A DNA stretch of 64,000 nt from Pseudomonas sp. H9 (GTDB lineage Bacteria; Pseudomonadota; Gammaproteobacteria; Pseudomonadales; Pseudomonadaceae). The stretch lies in contig NZ_SMOK01000020.1 of the NCBI RefSeq assembly GCF_004353925.1, positions 1 to 64,000 of the forward strand, in the 5' to 3' direction. A program made the translations under genes and the position numbers. The notes beneath the pieces are model-generated. The model was not told the origin of the DNA, did no database searches, and saw only the letters and a program-made list of their open reading frames with translations. Below, in pieces: positions 62,481-64,000 of the stretch; the first letter of the stretch is position 1; every line of letters starts with the position of its first letter.

Positions 62481-64000
62481 ATGCTGATCGGTAGTTACTC
62501 CTCCTCGCTGGTGCTGATTTCGCTGTGCGTGGCCATGCTGGCTTCTTACACCGCACTCGACATGGCGGGACGTATTGCGACCGCCAAAGGACGCGCGGTG
62601 TACTTGTGGATCAGCGGCGGTGCGCTGGCGATGGGCTTCGGCGTCTGGTCGATGCATTTTATTGGCATGCTCGCCTTCAGCCTGCCGATCCCCTTGGGCT
62701 ATGACCTGAGCCTGACCTTGCTCTCGTTACTGATCGCCGGCCTGTCGTCAGGTTTTGCCTTGTGGTTGGTGAGCCAGCCGAGCCTGCCCTGGATGCAACT
62801 GGGGCTGGGCGCGCTGATCATGGGCGCCGGAATCAGCAGCATGCATTACACCGGCATGGCTGCGCTGCTGATGCAGCCCGGCATCGAATACGACCCCTGG
62901 TTGTTCAGCCTGTCGTTGCTGATTGCCGTAGGTGCTTCGGCAGCAGCGTTGTGGATCGCCTTTCGCTTGCGCCGGCAAACGCTCTATGTCCGCCAGATTC
63001 GCGGGGCGGCAGCGATGGTCATGGGTGTGGCGATTGTCGGCATGCATTACACCGGCATGGCCGCCGCCAACTTTCCTGAAGGCAGCTTTTGTGGGGCGCT
63101 GGGCGCGGGCTTGAGTGGCAACAACCTGGATTACCTGGTACTGATCACCACCCTGGCAGTGTTGGCCGTGGCCTTGTTGACCTCGGTGCTCGACGCCCGC
63201 TTGGAAGCACGCACCGCAGAACTGGCGAATTCATTGACCCGGGCCAACCAGGAACTGACCCAGTTGGCCCTGCATGACACCCTGACCGGCTTGCCGAATC
63301 GCACCTTGCTCGCCGACCGCATTGATCAAGCTATTAACAAGGTGACGGAGCAGGGCGGTTGCTTTGCGCTGATGTTTATCGACCTCGACGGCTTCAAGCC
63401 GGTCAACGACGCCTTCGGCCACCACATGGGCGATCTGTTGCTCAAGGACGTGGCGGCGCGCTTGCGTGGCCATTTGCACAGTCAGGACACTCTGGCACGC
63501 ATTGGTGGCGATGAATTTGTCTTGCTGGTGGAGATGCAGGACGCCGCCGACGCCCTTGGAGTGGCCGCCAAACAGGTCAACCTGATTTCCCGTACGTTCC
63601 GCGTTGCCGAGCAAAACCTGCAAATCTCGGCGAGTATCGGCATCGTCCTGTACCCCGGCAACGGCAGCGACCAGCACGAACTGCTGCGCAATGCCGATGC
63701 GGCGATGTACCACGCCAAGAGTGCTGGCAAGAACGGCTACAGCTTCTTCGACGTGTCGATGAACAGCAATGCGCGCTTGCAGTTGCAACTGCTGCAAGAC
63801 CTGCGGGCGGCGCTGGAGGAACAACAGTTCTGCCTGTTCTACCAGCCCAAGTTCGATGCTCAGAACTGCCAGCCGATCGGTGCCGAGGCACTGCTGCGCT
63901 GGCAGCACCCGCAGCATGGTTTGCTGTTACCTGACCGTTTCATTGCCCTGGCCGAAAAAACCGGGCTGATCATTCCGATCGGTGAATGGGTGCTGGATGA
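62481..64000 (+). CDS. mucR: MHYT-GGDEF-EAL c-di-GMP protein (MucR-like), C-terminus outside the window
   Basis: This gene runs off the window, so about 506 residues are visible. The N-terminal MHYT membrane sensor (about 1-230) has the motif three times (SMHFIGM, SMHYTGM, GMHYTGM), possibly binding copper, oxygen or CO. Then comes a diguanylate cyclase domain with an intact GGDEF (342-346) in ARIGGDEFVLLVE, and the start of an EAL phosphodiesterase domain with an intact EAL (469-471) in GAEALLRWQHP. Both catalytic signatures are present, so it may both make and break c-di-GMP, as MucR of P. aeruginosa. ATG 62481 follows GGAAGGTCAA. The name is by analogy; NbdA is the other MHYT-GGDEF-EAL type. 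Confidence 0.85.
   Translation, partial: MLIGSYSSSLVLISLCVAMLASYTALDMAGRIATAKGRAVYLWISGGALAMGFGVWSMHFIGMLAFSLPIPLGYDLSLTLLSLLIAGLSSGFALWLVSQPSLPWMQLGLGALIMGAGISSMHYTGMAALLMQPGIEYDPWLFSLSLLIAVGASAAALWIAFRLRRQTLYVRQIRGAAAMVMGVAIVGMHYTGMAAANFPEGSFCGALGAGLSGNNLDYLVLITTLAVLAVALLTSVLDARLEARTAELANSLTRANQELTQLALHDTLTGLPNRTLLADRIDQAINKVTEQGGCFALMFIDLDGFKPVNDAFGHHMGDLLLKDVAARLRGHLHSQDTLARIGGDEFVLLVEMQDAADALGVAAKQVNLISRTFRVAEQNLQISASIGIVLYPGNGSDQHELLRNADAAMYHAKSAGKNGYSFFDVSMNSNARLQLQLLQDLRAALEEQQFCLFYQPKFDAQNCQPIGAEALLRWQHPQHGLLLPDRFIALAEKTGLIIPIGEWVLD

Overview
The window is typical Pseudomonas chromosome, most likely the P. putida group. Three things point there: GC-rich coding sequence, the cti-metH divergent pair and D-lysine catabolic cluster known from P. 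putida, and 14 copies of a REP-type inverted-repeat doublet (core GGAGCGGGCTTGCCCCGCGAT) between genes. No rRNA, tRNA, CRISPR array, insertion sequence or prophage was seen. All calls come from reading the sequence and from recalled family knowledge; no database search was run.

Layout. 0.1-2.5 kb: SCP2 protein, histidine phosphatase, SohB protease. 2.5-7.7 kb: a very large toxin-like gene (dermonecrotic-toxin-type N-terminus, leucine-rich repeats, NEL-type E3 ubiquitin ligase with a CxD cysteine), split into two frames at a run of seven G. 7.8-11.8 kb: DUF934/siroheme sulfite reductase pair, an orphan periplasmic binding protein, a 37-residue membrane peptide and a DUF2970 protein. 11.9-18.8 kb: metH, divergent cti with a shared MetR-like palindrome, and nfuA. 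19.0-25.0 kb: remnant of an iron-type alcohol dehydrogenase, then a complete ureDABCEJFG urease operon behind a candidate sigma-54 promoter. 25.1-34.7 kb: a papain-like/alpha-beta hydrolase fusion, cupin, M14 carboxypeptidase, LuxR regulator, amidohydrolase with TorF porin (both with Crc/Hfq-like CA motifs), and ChrA. 34.7-40.5 kb: two small hypotheticals, an exported protein divergent from a cysteine-tailed MarR regulator, MOSC protein, zinc alcohol dehydrogenase, class I glutamine amidotransferase and a glycine-rich membrane protein.

40.5-47.0 kb: a D-lysine uptake and catabolism cluster (RpiR regulator, binding protein, two permeases, AmaD-like oxidase, ATPase; divergent dpkA) with two strong palindromes in the divergent promoter. 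47.1-49.4 kb: two unrecognised proteins and a frameshifted tandem-HTH LuxR-type regulator, the least explained part of the window. 49.5-52.9 kb: aromatic aminotransferase, SdaC-type transporter, thiol peroxidase. 53.1-62.2 kb: a four-gene tripartite efflux operon with two RND pumps (muxABC-opmB/mdtABC type). 62.5 kb to the end: MHYT-GGDEF-EAL c-di-GMP protein (MucR-like), cut by the window edge.

Most of the window is core metabolism. The parts most worth following up are the frame-split NEL toxin, the peptidase-hydrolase fusion, the unknown two-gene module beside a broken LuxR regulator, and the AT-rich stretch before the MHYT gene.
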